Below are positions 10,952-22,092 of a stretch of DNA of 49,336 bases, in pieces. The stretch is from Chara braunii. Taxonomy: Eukaryota; Streptophyta; Charophyceae; Charales; Characeae. The position numbers were made by a program, and so were the translations under genes. The stretch's first letter is position 1; each line of letters starts with the position of its first letter. The notes beneath the pieces were generated by a model. It saw only the letters and a program-made list of their open reading frames with translations. It ran no database searches and had not been told where the DNA came from. The stretch spans positions 6,476 through 55,811 of the forward strand of contig BFEA01000342.1 of assembly GCA_003427395.1 (NCBI GenBank). Direction: 5' to 3'.

Positions 10952-13383
10952 AGGCACCGTACCCAGAAGTCACGGGATAATCAGTGAATGAATTGGGGTA
11001 AGGCTGTGACCGAGTTCAGTCTTGGTGAGGTAGGTGGACAAAACTGTGGAGAGCTATCTGACTGTTAGCTTAGTGGCCTAAGGCGGGCACTTTTAACCAA
11101 CTAAGCGAGCACGGTCAGGAGGTTTGAGCCAACTGAGGAGGGTGATTATTAGTGAGTAACCGTACCCACCTGAGGAGAACGATCATTAGTGAGTGACCGC
11201 TTGATAACGAGGGCTACCAGTGATGTTTGTACGGGATTGGGAACGGGTTCTTGGAAACATGCGCGGTAAATTTCGCCTTCATTAAGGATGTCTCACAAAA
11301 GAAATGGGAAGCTGATTACCAACTACATTTCCCGCTGATTGCGAGGCTGGTCCTCCACGGTTCGTATACTATATTACTACTTTTCCCTGCTTTCTTTCTC
11401 GTGTCGTGTCTTAATTCCATAATCATCCAATGTTTAGCGAGCAGACTCGGAGTAATGGGTATAGGTGAGCAATCGGGTGAATGTTACGGGTGAATGGGAT
11501 GTAGCCCTTCATCGAATTGTGCCTGGGAGGCTCGATTCCACAACTGGGGGTTGTCAGTTTGAAACTTGGGAAAAACCTCAGGTAAGAGTCCATCGCGAGT
11601 AGCCTCCTCAACTCTTCAAAGAAAATCAATGGCTGCTAAGTTATTCACCAATTTTGGTTGTCGTCATCACTAGTCACATGTCTCTATTATAAGAGGGACG
11701 CCATCTGATTAGTGGTTGACGGCAACTAAACAATAACGACGCAAGAATAGAAGGCTAGACGAACTAAAGTCAATTTATTTGGCCCTCCAAGACCAGCCTG
11801 TGTGTCTCAAACATCAGCCTTTCATTTGAGATGTTTCCCATCTGAAGGATACTGTATCACCGGGGTGTGATCACACAGATCTGAAACGGCACGAGCCTAC
11901 AGATATCAGTACAGTCATATGATCCTGAAAAACCTGAGCCCATGGGCAATTATGCGATCGTATGGGCATATGGTTGTATGAATTCGCAGGCACAGTGATT
12001 GCACGAAGAGGCGTGGCAGCCACATGATCATGTAGTCGAGATGTTATGATGTGAACCTACCCGTGCCCGCATGAAGCCTCTGGTGCTTGGTCTGCAGTCG
12101 GGACTGTCATTTCACCCTTCTGCCCCGAGTGACCAGGGAAAGCATTCGTCAAGGGATGAGTCGCAGAGGGAGGAGGCGACAACTGAGAAAGATACTTTAT
12201 TTAATTGTTAAGTTCTTATTAGACGGGGACTAGAGTTAGTAATAGTCGTCCGAGCACTGATTACGAGTAGATTAATGTACTCGATGATGATGGTGCGCTA
12301 CCTACCAGTCGCATGATATCATGGACAAGGGTCTATAGCCAAGACGTGACTTTTGACATACCCTGGTCCCCTCTTCTGACTCTGATGAGCCTATTACCAT
12401 TGGAACTGGGCTGAGGCAGGCTATTGGTCGGTCTGTCTTGTAGCTGGAAAATGTCACGAATGCAATTCACTGATCGAAGCAAAAGCTACAATTCCCAACC
12501 ATATTTTATGTGGTTGGAGTGTCCTGCTACTCAGGGACTGAAGCGTGGTTGTTGGACTCTCTTTGATTCGCTCAGTTTTCATGAACAGTATTGCTAAAAA
12601 AACGAGACTACTCATCTGAGCATTAGGTGATCTGACTGAGATGGGGGCAACAACTGGCCATTTAACACTGGGCCGAGTCTAAGTGGGCCATTCAAGATCT
12701 CTGAAAAAGGGTCATGGTTAGTGCACTAACTAGTCAGAACGAGAAGGGAATTGGTGGTCGTCTGTCAATTAAGGGTTTCCATGAGAGTCCCCGTGGAAAA
12801 CTGCAGAAGGACCAATAAGACTCACACAACCCTGTCACAGCTCAGCAGACTTATAATCATACGCCCTGATAACTAGTCAAATTGAAGAAAGTTCATTTTC
12901 GTATTTCTCAGGCTCTCAGAACAAGCGGATCATTTGAAAGGAATTGGTGCGGTGAGAACCTTACAATGAAATTGAGTACAGCAGGAGAAGGGGGTTTGTA
13001 AGCTCAGTTGGTGCGCTTTTATGTTCGGAGACCGTTCTAGCAAAGCAGAGTTGGACCAACCTACTATCTGAAGAGTCTCAAAAGTCGACAAGAGCGGGGA
13101 CCAGTTGAGAAGCTGATCTCTCGTGCTCTCGAGGTTAAATAACTGGTGAGCGCCAACTACTACCATCAAAATTCTTACTCCCCAGACGACTATTAGCGAT
13201 TTGGGAACTCGGTAGTACTCAGTCGTTCGAAGAGAAAACTCCCCTCTGAGTCCCCTTCTACTCTATGGTTGCTGTTTGATGAACTGATCAGCGGCGTTCG
13301 GGCTGGCCTCTCTAGGGGCCCTCGAGCAAAACACATCAACCTCCCCAATACGTGAGTACCACCCCCTTCACTTGAGTTGACAA
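10952..13383. other. Unassigned, probably eroded, sequence
   Basis: No gene is supported. The short plus-strand open frame at 11227-11493 contains a hydrophobic stretch (about residues 45-65) but has no homology I recognise. Stops are dense in the neighbouring frames. No LTR, terminal inverted repeat or tandem array stands out. Confidence 0.3.
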
Positions 13384-13696
13384 GACCGGTGACTTTGTTG
13401 TTCTTTTCTCTAAAGTTTTATCACAACCTGAGTCTCGAGGACAAGACAAAACAATGAAAGATGTGGATATCCTGGTGATGAGGTACAACTCTATCAAAGA
13501 TAAGAAGGAGGGGTGGGATGAGAGCGTTTGCCGGAACATGAGATCTCGTATACGGACTCTGAGAGAACTCGTCGTCGCGATGGCAGAGGGAAAGAGATAC
13601 ATTGAATATGTGTGTTATTTTTATGGTAGTGATGGTGAGCAACACAGCACCAGCGCATGGCCAGAATCCGTAGAGCAGGCTAGGGCCAGACTCTAA
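13384..13696 (+). pseudogene. Coding-like fragment, unknown product
   Basis: A plus-strand frame stays open for about 100 codons, from about 13384 through an ATG at 13454 to a TGA at 13697. The product is charged and probably helical: 'MKDVDILVMRYNSIKDKK', then 'CRNMRSRIRTLRELVVAMAE' and an aromatic stretch 'YIEYVCYFYG'. No family is recognised. It lies upstream of, and in a different frame from, the coding-like tract at 14041-14750; both could be pieces of one decayed gene. The start codon is not certain. Confidence 0.33.
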
Positions 13697-14040
13697 TGAT
13701 CATAAAAGGGTCCGACTCTCCTCTCGGAAACGGGGCCAGCCACGTTTGACTCTGATTGCTATTTAGTGGATTGGCTATCTCAGCAACATCCAGGTTTTGT
13801 CGGTTCTCGGTGGCCTGTCATCCCAGCTATGCTCAGCATCTTCTGAGTTATTGGGAAGCGTCTACCAATTTCAACCAGCATCCTGTTGCTTAACAAGCAA
13901 ACGACATTCAGGGGTTCGTTAGTTCTACAACAACTGCTGTCTATTCAGTGGACGATAGTTGATTCGATTTGCAGTAGATATTTTGTCAGTTAAAACCAGT
14001 TTCCTTACTACTATCAGGGAGTGACCATTTACCTAAGCAT

Positions 14041-14750
14041 ATGAGAGAGATTATCCCCATTACTGTTGACCAGTCGGTCCTCGACAATCTCAATCAGATC
14101 GCACTCAAGGATGCAATTCAATATAAGTATGTCAGTGCAGTTCAATTCAGACAGGGAGATTTGTGAATCTTCGTGATTCTTACCAGTTTTGTCGGTGGTA
14201 CTATGTATGACTTGAGATCCTATGTAAAGAAGGGCAAGGAAACCTTTGAGTACTTCAACTCAGTCTGGATTGCGGCAACCAAGTACCTCGAAGAGAGAGA
14301 GAAGGAACTTGATGGAAGTGGTCCTAAGCAGATCTGCAGCTTTGGACCTAAGCTCTGCGTCGACTATCCCAAGCCGCCCGTCCCTTCTCCACTCACAGAC
14401 GGGTCTTGTTGGAATGATCTGGTAGACTTGGCAAAGAGGTACATCTCACTACCAGAAGTCAATTATGAGGCAGTGATAGAGCCATCGGAATTCCCACAAC
14501 TCAGACGAGGGATTTTCTCTAGACCCTATCTCCCCACTCTATGAGAGGAGTTTTGTTTCATGATCGACTTTCGGGCCATGTTCCTTGGATGGAAGTGTTC
14601 AGAGCTCGCAGGCTTAAGGTGGCTCTATATTCAGAGGCCACAACCTCAGAGAGTATACAAACATGGTTCAAAGCACAAGAAACGAGCAAGTCAAATGAGA
14701 GATTATGTGTGAGAACCTAGAGGGAAGAGTGAGGACTCTTGAGGAGTGTT
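14041..14750 (+). pseudogene. Decayed coding tract, possible tyrosine-recombinase-like 3' part
   Basis: From ATG 14041 one frame runs 167 codons with a single TGA (14164-14166). It meets further TGA codons at 14542 and near 14710 and 14740. Early residues read 'MREIIPITVDQSVLDNLNQI', followed by 'YDLRSYVKKGKETFEYFNSV' and a Pro-rich segment. After the second TGA the frame reads 'FLGWKCSELAGLRWLYI'. That segment resembles box I of tyrosine recombinases (G-[LM]-R-x-S-E-L-x-x-L-x-W), with Lys in the place of the catalytic Arg. No box II H-x-x-R or catalytic Tyr was found downstream, so the assignment is weak. All the interrupting stops are TGA, consistent with CGA-to-TGA decay. Confidence 0.35.
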
Positions 14751-15289
14751 GACCGTGTCTATTCGTTCGTGCTTTCTGAGACTATTATGAGTTCTCACTT
14801 TTTCCTCATTCACCTTGTTTTTGCCTTGAGTCAGTCAGTCTTGATTATCTCTTCTGGCATTGCTTGATGATTGTACTTCCTTGCTGATTATGTCGCAGTT
14901 CTCAATTCCTAAATTGGCATCTTGATACATACATGGCATATTTAGTTTGAATTTTATCATTTGCATTACCATTGCTGTTCTGAATCAGAATCAAAGATTA
15001 CCAAGACCGGGGACCGACGAAGACCGCAATTGAAGGGTCTCGCTCAAAGCCGGACGCATACAACAGGAAGGGATTTGCTTTATTTAAAATTATCTATTTA
15101 TTGCAAAAGCACTCAAAATCCTGCGTGACATCCTGTTGGCTTTCTGGCCGCCTGAAGTGGCCCGACTAGAAAAAGTGTCACAACGCGACCCTATGTCGAT
15201 CGAGTAGGACAGGCCATGTGACATTTTCCCCAACAATATAGACTATGGGCACAATTCACGCCATCACGCTGTTGAGTGCATCGGACCCG
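14751..15289. other. Unassigned sequence
   Basis: No gene or clear repeat is seen. AT-rich sequence gives way at about 15000 to GC-richer sequence that may already belong to the dispersed repeat beginning near 15290. Confidence 0.35.
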
Positions 15290-17015
15290 TAGGGGAACCC
15301 TCACGGCCGCGTCATGCAGGATTTTGCAGGACTTCTCGCGGAGAGCGTCGCCGCTCTAGCCGAGTGCGCTGGTCGTAGCTCTCGCGAGCCCCTACGACAG
15401 GATGTCACACGAGGTACAACTTACCTCCACCTGCGGGAACTATCACCATCTCTTAGGTGGGTGTATCCCCGTCGAGCTACCAAACCACATGCGAAGGTTT
15501 TTTGTATGCAATCGCAGAGGTGACTCAACTGAGGGAATTTCTCGTTTGTTGTAGCATACGGCATACATGCAGTTAACGCTCGATTTGACCCGTGCATGAA
15601 ACGTCACCCGGATCGCTAATCTCTCGAACACAATCCTATGTCGGTCAACTTGGACGACCCGTCTAACCACGCAATACACTTCTCAATAAAGACTCAAGCG
15701 TACTTACATATCGCGCCTAGTCTCTTTTTCCGCTCCACCCGTAACTGTTCTCGTACTTGAGTGCGCAAACGCCATGAACGAGATTCCACATAAATGGTCG
15801 TCGCAATGCGAGCTTGTCATATCGACTTAGCCATGCGCGAATACGTGAGCAGTCAGAATGATGCAGTTCTATGTAATACCCATAATCATATGGTCCCCAC
15901 TGAACCATGAGCTCATATTCGATGCTAAGGTGTCGGATGACACGCCCGCAAAGGGTCAGTCCTTCAACGAGCCCAGAAGCATATCGAGCACCCTGCTATC
16001 TTCTGCATCCTGCTGTGCCCCAAAGGAGGGCACAGTAAGATGACACCCCGGGTAAAAGGGAAATTGGAGCGGTGGTGAGTTGTCTGGCACACCATTGATA
16101 ACATATTAACCCTTCTACCTGGAACTCGATCGTTCTACCAAAATAATTTCAAAAAGGAAAATTCAAATCTTTGTGCGTCGTCGACCACGTAAATATTCAT
16201 AGGCCTTGACCTATGCCAACACATGCGCGCGCTGACCAAAACAACCGTGCGCAAGAAAATAATTAATTTGTAAATGATCCTTTTTGCGACTGCACCAGCT
16301 CATAACTTATTTCGCGTGAGACTTTAGGTATAGTCCGTGCGCGAAAATGCTTAAGAGGGACACATGCACGAGAGGAAATATAACATTAAGTTATCCAATC
16401 TCGCACTCGACTGTCATGGCGACGGTTCATGCATTACCTATAATCGCTCAACCCTTCGCGGCTTTCAGCGTTGCGCACGACACTCGGGTATCGGAAATAA
16501 AGTATCGCGAAAGAGATATCCTTCACGATATAAAACGACTGAAGGATGAGCCATTCAACCGTCGCGGCGCCTCTGGCCTTTTGGCAGAGTCTTACAATGG
16601 GCACGAAGCGAATGCTCAACTCGTAGAGGAAACCCGTTTGTCCCGAGCTGGAATCTAAAATGTTCGAGACAAGGACCTCGAAGGTTCAGGATGGACGTCT
16701 GACCAATTAATTCAAATAGCAAAGATAAATGTGCGCATTGTCGAGGGTATCGCGAGAATTATGCGCGCGCTCCCGGAGGGTGAGGTGTCCCAGCCCTCCT
16801 GTGTACCAAGTCCCTGCTCGGTGCCGGTTCCTCTCTCAGACGCTGCGGTTTTTTAGACTGTCACTAAACATCCGCGACGTCGTCGATGTACATGGGTTGT
16901 ACCTTGACGTGGACCGGTCCTGTTGGTGCTTGCCTCAGCAAAAGGGGTGCGCCACAGGGCTTTTTATTGGTCCACGCAGGCTCGGCGCCCTGCTGTAACA
17001 GCAGAGCACTACCGG
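15290..17015. repeat. Older dispersed repeat, copy 2, left half (split by insertion)
   Basis: 15290-16720 matches 7725-6680 in inverted orientation, and 16755-17015 matches 7905-8137 in direct orientation. Shared landmarks are 'catggcgacg.ttcatgcattac' (about 16418) and 'ggtccacgcaggctcggcgccctgct' (about 16970). It breaks off exactly at the left end of the giant LTR element and resumes at 38865. Short open frames inside it are not credible genes. Confidence 0.72.
17012..17015. repeat. Left target-site duplication (CCGG)
   Basis: CCGG immediately precedes the TG terminus of the left LTR. The right flank has CTGG (38865-38868), which differs by one C-to-T change. The uninterrupted relative has CCGG at 8134-8137, followed by the same downstream sequence as the right flank. 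Confidence 0.7.
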
Positions 17016-19666
17016 TGTAGGGGCCGTACCCTAAAGGACTTTCGAGCCTGAGTCGATCCCACTGCGGGTCCCATTTGGCTCGCCCCGCCCACGCTCACGC
17101 TCAGGATGCGTCGTTCATCCCAGGAGCACCCCCACCTAGTGCTATGAGATGGATGGGGATGGGCCTTTTGTGAGAGGGTTTTACATTGGGGGATGTAGCT
17201 CAGCTCTCACGTTAGATGATAGCTCTTTGATCACTCATGACGTTTTCCCGATACACTTAAGTGTGACCAGGCAATTACTCCTTCCAATACACAAGCAGTC
17301 CAAGGAGTCCGTTGAGAATTCATCTTGTTTCGTGTGTAGGCCAAGCGTCATCCCGGCTGATGCCCAATTTTTATTTGGGATTTTCCATGTCCCTGGCAGT
17401 CCCATTTCATTGTTCTCATGTGCCTCAAGTGCGCCGTTTATTTTTCTGACCGCGGGACCCCCGCCTTGCCGTCACCATTTACCGTTATGCTCCCTTATGC
17501 CTACGGCGCCGTTTTCTAGTCTTTCGGGCGTACCGTGGCTCATTTCCCCTTTGCTTAGGCACCCCCATGCAGTCCGTTATTTCTCGGACTGCAGTCACAG
17601 CCAATCTTCTAACCCCACAGCCCCACATCATGCCCCATGCTAACAGAAAATACAGCGTTAAATTTCTAGGTGCGTCCGGGCTCAATTTTGGCTTCCGGAG
17701 CCCCCAAAACTTGTGTTTGTCCCTCCCTAAGCAGTCCGTTGCCGCTCGGACTGCAGTTGGGGCTGTTTTTCATTGTCCTAGTGCCCCACAACTAACCCCC
17801 AACTGAAAGAAAATAAAACGGTCAACTCCCAAGTGCATTCGATCTCCATTTTGGTTCCCGGTGCACCTAAAACATGTCTTTGGCCTCCTCCATGCAATCC
17901 GTTATTTTTTGGTTGCAAGGGGCCTTGCTTTTTTTCGATTTTCTCTGCATAAATCAAAGAAAATCAAAGTCCTTTGTAACCGCCATATGCCCAAATGAAT
18001 CTGGTCCAAAATGTCCTCCCAAGGTGACAATTTTCGTCCATTAGTGCCCTTATACACTTTCCCTTTTTTCTTTTCTTTTTCTTTTTCTTTCTTTTACTTT
18101 TCTTTTATTTTATTTTCCTTCACATGTTGACAGTTGGGACTTGGCAGTCCCTACTTGCTGCAGTCCCAACTGATGGCCAACTCACTCATCCTCTCTCACC
18201 TCCCATTTTCTTTTTCTTTTCTTTTTCTTTTAGCATGTCAAGTGTCAACTAGCCGTTAAGGCTCTTTTCTCATTTATTTATTTTTTTCCTCCTTCCCTGG
18301 ACAGTTGGGACTTGGCAGTCCCCACTTGCTGCAGTCCCTACTGACGGTCAACTCACTCACTCCCTCTCACTCTCCTTATCACATTCTCCACCATTTTCTT
18401 TTTCTTTTTCTTTTACTTTTTGCATGCCAAGTGTTTACTAGCCGTGAAGGCCCTTTTCTAGCCTCTTCCTCTGAGTTTTGGCCCTTCCTATGCTCAAGGG
18501 TCAGTCCGTTATTTTTCGGACTGTAGTTGTGGCCCTTCCATGCCTTTGGGAGCCACCGTTTGCCTCTCGCCCTCCCAAACGGTAGGCCTCTATGCACCGA
18601 TTTTCTCCCGGGAGCCTATTTTTCACATGGAGTCTCGTTTGACTTTTTTTTCTTGGGGGAGGCCAATCCAAGATTTTTCGTATTGCTCCTACGCTTCTAG
18701 CACTTGTTTTCTTTATTTTTTTTAATTTTTCTTTCGGCCCTCCCGCTTGCTCCCACTAGCGCTTGCACTAGTGGTGCTAGTATTTTTTGCCGTCAAGATC
18801 TCCGACCTTGACGGTGCAACTTGTTTCATTATTTTTTTGTACCACATACCGCGTCGCAATTTTTCCTTGGGACGTCACAAGTCCCCGCCACTTGTCCCGC
18901 ATTAATTCCCGACACTAGTCCTGCCGGTACTTGTCCCGGCCGTACCACATTTTTGCCTAGTCCCATGTGGTCTCCGACACTTTGTCCCACCAGTACCACA
19001 TTTTTGCCTAGTGTCGTGTGGTCCCCGACACTTTGTCCCACCGGTACCACATTCTTCCTTAGTCCCATATGGTCCCCGGCACTCTGTCCCGCTCGTTCCG
19101 TATTTTTACTTAGTCTCACGCGGTCCCCGACACTTTGTCTCTCCGACATTTTCTCCCGCCGATGGTCCCGCTGACATTCTCGTCATTTTCCCGCCTTATG
19201 GCGGCCTCCCTCCCTTGTCCTTCTTGCGTCCCATGCACCGTCCTCCCCGGACGCGAGTCCTCACTTGGCCCATGGTCCCTTGGTCTCCTTGACGTTGCGT
19301 CCCGGTGGCCCCCCTTGGTCTGGGCTACGTCTTCATGTGTTGGTACCTCACATGTCGTCGTCTGCCTTCCCTTTTTCTTGCGGCGCGCGTCCTACGTCAT
19401 TACTTCTTTCGGTGGTCCTTCTCCTTTTTCGGGGGAAGGGTCGCTTTTGTCATTTTTTTGTAGTCCTTTGCCGCCTTCCGTTCCGTCGATTTCTTATCGG
19501 TTCAATGGTCCCAACGACTTTGGGCAGCCTCCGGGTTCCTAGTGTTTGTGCCTATGCCTTCGATCCTTTCCTCCTTCTTGCCTCCGGTTTTCTCTGCCGT
19601 GCACATATTGGCCATATACAGTCTCTTGAGTGACGGGAAGTCATTCGGGACTCACCAGTCCCGACA
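17016..19666 (-). repeat. 3' LTR of the giant element (2651 bp)
   Basis: It matches 36176-38864 end to end, from TGTAGGGGCCGTACCCT to AGTCCCGACA (plus-strand reading). By eye, divergence ranges from about 3% (19200-19360) to about 9% (17140-17430), mostly transitions. The other LTR carries an extra 'ggttcaatggtcccaacgac' duplication near 38705. It contains several CAGTCCG...CGGACTG hairpins (17574, 17733 and 18504), a tandemly duplicated block (18129-18290 and 18300-18460), long CT/T-rich runs and repeated '(g)gtccccgacactttgtccc' phrases (18950-19140). No promoter element can be pinned down by eye. Confidence 0.9.
18129..18470. repeat. Tandem duplication inside the 3' LTR, with long hairpin
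   Basis: Two units of about 170 bp share 'cagttgggacttggcagtcc', 'ctgcagtccc', 'tcaactcactcactc' and the terminal 'aagtgt..actagccgt.aaggc'. The first unit contains an 11-bp perfect inverted repeat, CAGTTGGGACT/AGTCCCAACTG (18129-18171). The same doublet is in the 5' LTR (about 37288-37450 and 37480-37640). Confidence 0.75.
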
Positions 19667-19682
19667 CATTCCCCCCACTCAT
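19667..19682 (-). other. Polypurine tract of the giant element
   Basis: On the minus strand the bases immediately before the 3' LTR read GTGAGTGGGGGGAATG and run into TGTCGGG. A G-rich purine run touching the 3' LTR is the expected plus-strand primer of an LTR retrotransposon. Its position also fixes the coding strand as minus. Confidence 0.68.
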
Positions 19683-20034
19683 TCACGATGTCCTCATCGC
19701 GCACCAGTCCTCAGTTAGTAGGGATTCAGAGATGTAGACGGAGGGGAGAGGGGGTGGGGTGAGACGGTTAGTTAGCTTGCCAGGGTTCTTTTTGTCCTTT
19801 CCCATTCCTTTCTCAAGTTTTTCTTTAGTTTTCCGCCCTTGGGGCGGAGGAGGGTATGGAAGGCCACAAACTTCTTACAGACTTTTTCTCTCCTCATTCA
19901 TCACTCTTAGGGCATCATTTTTTTCCTGTCTTATTCATTACTCTTAGGACATCAGATCTTTTCCCTTTTCATTTCATGCCAGCTGGTCCATTCTCGACTA
20001 CCATCATTCTCAATGCCTCCCTCCTTTGGGTCCT
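19683..20034. other. Non-coding 3' region of the giant element
   Basis: This is CT-rich sequence between the polypurine tract and the 47-bp array. 'ctcattcatcactcttagg.catca' occurs twice (about 19894 and 19927). No gene is seen. Confidence 0.5.
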
Positions 20035-20295
20035 TCGGTCCGTGCAATCCATGTTCTCGATACTTCTTTCCTTCGGGTTTTTCAGCCCGTGCAATCCATG
20101 TTTTCAAAACTTCTTTCCTTCGGGTCCTTCGGCCCGCGCAATCCATGTTTTCAATACCATTTTCCCTCGGGTCCTTCGACTCGTGCAATCCATGTTTTCA
20201 ACACTTCTTTCCTTCAGGCCCTATCCCGTGCAATCCATGTTTTCAATACCATTTTCCTTCGGGTCCTTCGGCCCGTGCAATCCATGTTTTCAATT
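20035..20295. repeat. 47-bp minisatellite in the 3' region, 6 units
   Basis: GCAATCCATG recurs at 20044, 20091, 20138, 20185, 20230 and 20277, a spacing of 47 bp with one unit of 45. Each unit continues 'ttttcaatac..ctttccttcgggtccttcggcccgt'. Because 47 is not a multiple of three, the frame changes in every unit, so a repeated protein is unlikely. Confidence 0.92.
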
Positions 20296-20459
20296 TTCGT
20301 CACTCCTCCCCGAAGCTTAGGCCTAGCCAAATCTACATACATTTCTCCCGATCCTTGCCAATTTCGCATGCATATCACCCTTTTGTCCTTTCTTGCTTCT
20401 TTGCTTAATTACCTTTCCCGGCGCAAAGCTCGGTTCATCCCTTATACATCTATTTCTAG

Positions 20460-20770
20460 CCACCTTGTCAGACCTCCTTTTCAAGCCCATGCAAGCCAAT
20501 TACTCATTCATTTCCCAGCCTGCCAGTCCTTTTCTCGGGTCCATGCAAAGTCAGTCATACAAGTCTTGCAAGGCTCCTTTCTCAAGCTCATACCAAGTCA
20601 CTTGCTCAAGTCTTTTCTGCTCTGGACCTCTTGCCAATTACACAAGTCTTTTTCTGTCATGGGCATCTTGCCAGGCCCCCTTTCATGGGCTCATGCAAAG
20701 CCAATTACACAAGTCTTTTCTGTTTTGGGCACCTTGCCAAGCCCCCTTGTCCGTGACTGGTTCTCACTCG
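20460..20770. repeat. Imperfect minisatellite, units of about 60-70 bp
   Basis: 'catgcaa(a)gccaattac', 'acaagtctttt(t)ctg' and 'cttgccaggcccccttt' recur four to five times with variable spacing. The clearest pair of units is 20600-20670 and 20680-20745. It is part of the repeat-rich 3' region of the giant element and no coding is apparent. Confidence 0.65.
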
Positions 20771-21644
20771 GAGGTACGCAGACCTTTGGCCCGCCGACCA
20801 GTCAAGGACACAAGCCCATCCGCTTCACAAAATGAAGAATGATAAGTTCCTCCCCAGCGGGTGGCGCCTCATCCTCCTACTCGATCCGACCTTTTTCTAT
20901 TACGTGGCGAACACCAATACTGAGGTTCTTCCTCATATCTGGCAGGTAGGTCCAGTCCAAACCTCCCAGGGCCTCGTCTAGCCGTAAGAGCTTTCCTCGC
21001 GAATCGTTCCTCCCGAGTGGTAGTTTTTTGGACCCGGCCTCTTCCTTTCAAGAGAGTTGGGGCTCTCTATTAGTCCGCGAGTGCAGTTACGAAGACCTCG
21101 CAATTAGTCCCGAAACGGTTGTAATGTTCCGGCAGGGCAGTATCAATGCCCCGTGGTGGTGGCGGCCTCCACCCGGTACCTCACTAGCCTCCCCCCTTGG
21201 ACAATGCTTCCCAACTTAGTGCGGGCAGCCGAGGTCCGACCCAAAGGGTCATGCCACCCCTCTATGGTGTAGCGTTTGGTTGGAGAGTAGCAAAATAGAT
21301 TAGAATAAGAATGACTCTCTCGCCCATTTGGTTCTCTCACCCTTTGACGTTTAGGCTCTCAACACGAGGCGCAATTTGAACTTCCCGATTAGAGCTCATT
21401 GTTGGGGTCAGTTATGGACGTCCCGCACCGAGCCAAGTGGTGGGTGCCTTGGTCCTTTAACCCGCATGTCCTTATAAGAGGAACAGGTCGCGTTGAGACT
21501 TTTCCCTTTAAGGGATAGAGGTCTTGAGGTCGTGGTGCAAGCACCGGTATCCCCCTCTTATTGAGGCCAAGGACTAGAGGAAAGAGAAAATTCATTTCAA
21601 TGTTATTTCCAAGTTCATTTCAAGTTGCTTAGGGTCCCCTGTTT

Positions 21645-21875
21645 ATGCAATGCAATTTCCAATGCTCATTCCAATTCCAGAGCTCAATCCAAGTTCAAAG
21701 CTCAATCCGATTCCAATGCTCAGTCCAATTCCAAGACTCAGTCCAATTCCAAGGCTCAATCCAGTATCTCTTCCTAGGCTGAGTCCAATATCTTTTCCAA
21801 AGCTGAGTCCAATATCTTTTCCAAAGCTGAGTCCAATATCCTTTCCAAAGCTCAGTTTTTCTCAATCTTATCCGT
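21645..21875. repeat. 18-bp and 24-bp nested minisatellite
   Basis: 18-bp units of the type 'ccaattccaaggctcagt' (about 21660-21765) pass into 24-bp units of the type 'gagtccaatatcttttccaaagct' (about 21780-21850). Both lengths are multiples of three, so one plus-strand frame reads LSPIPR then LSPISFPK repeats and one minus-strand frame reads 'WKRYWTQ' repeats. I regard both as by-products of the repeat, not genes. Confidence 0.85.
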
Positions 21876-21939
21876 CTCAAACAATCATGCAAGGGGATCC
21901 CAGTGCCAATTCCAAAGAATGACCCTTGTCACGGGTCAT

Positions 21940-22092
21940 TCCGAACAACCTAGTTAGGGTCGTTCTTATCCATTTCCTTCGGACAGCCTGGTTAGGGCCT
22001 TCCTTATCCATTTCAATCGGACAGCCTGGTTAGGGCCATCCTTATCCATTTCAATTGGACAGCCTGGTTAGGGTCATCCTTATCCATTTCTA
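21940..22092. repeat. 38-bp minisatellite, 4 units
   Basis: 'aacctagttaggg' at 21946 is followed by 'cagcctggttaggg' at 21984, 22022 and 22060, giving a 38-bp spacing. Each unit ends 'ccttatccatttcaat'. This is the fourth distinct array between integrase and the 3' LTR. Confidence 0.9.

Noticed and set aside
19856-20842. Overlapping long plus-strand frames (up to 269 codons) in the 3' region of the giant element
   Set aside because: They run through minisatellites with periods not divisible by three, are opposite to the element's coding strand, and show no domain; they arise because the CT-rich plus strand has few stops.
21650-21922. Repeat protein with LSPISFPK units, or Trp-rich protein on the opposite strand
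   Set aside because: The 18/24-bp repeat periods keep both strands open by chance; no start context, no conserved flanks.
20035-22092. CRISPR-like arrays
   Set aside because: Units are contiguous without unique spacers, there are no cas genes, and the window is eukaryotic; these are minisatellites.
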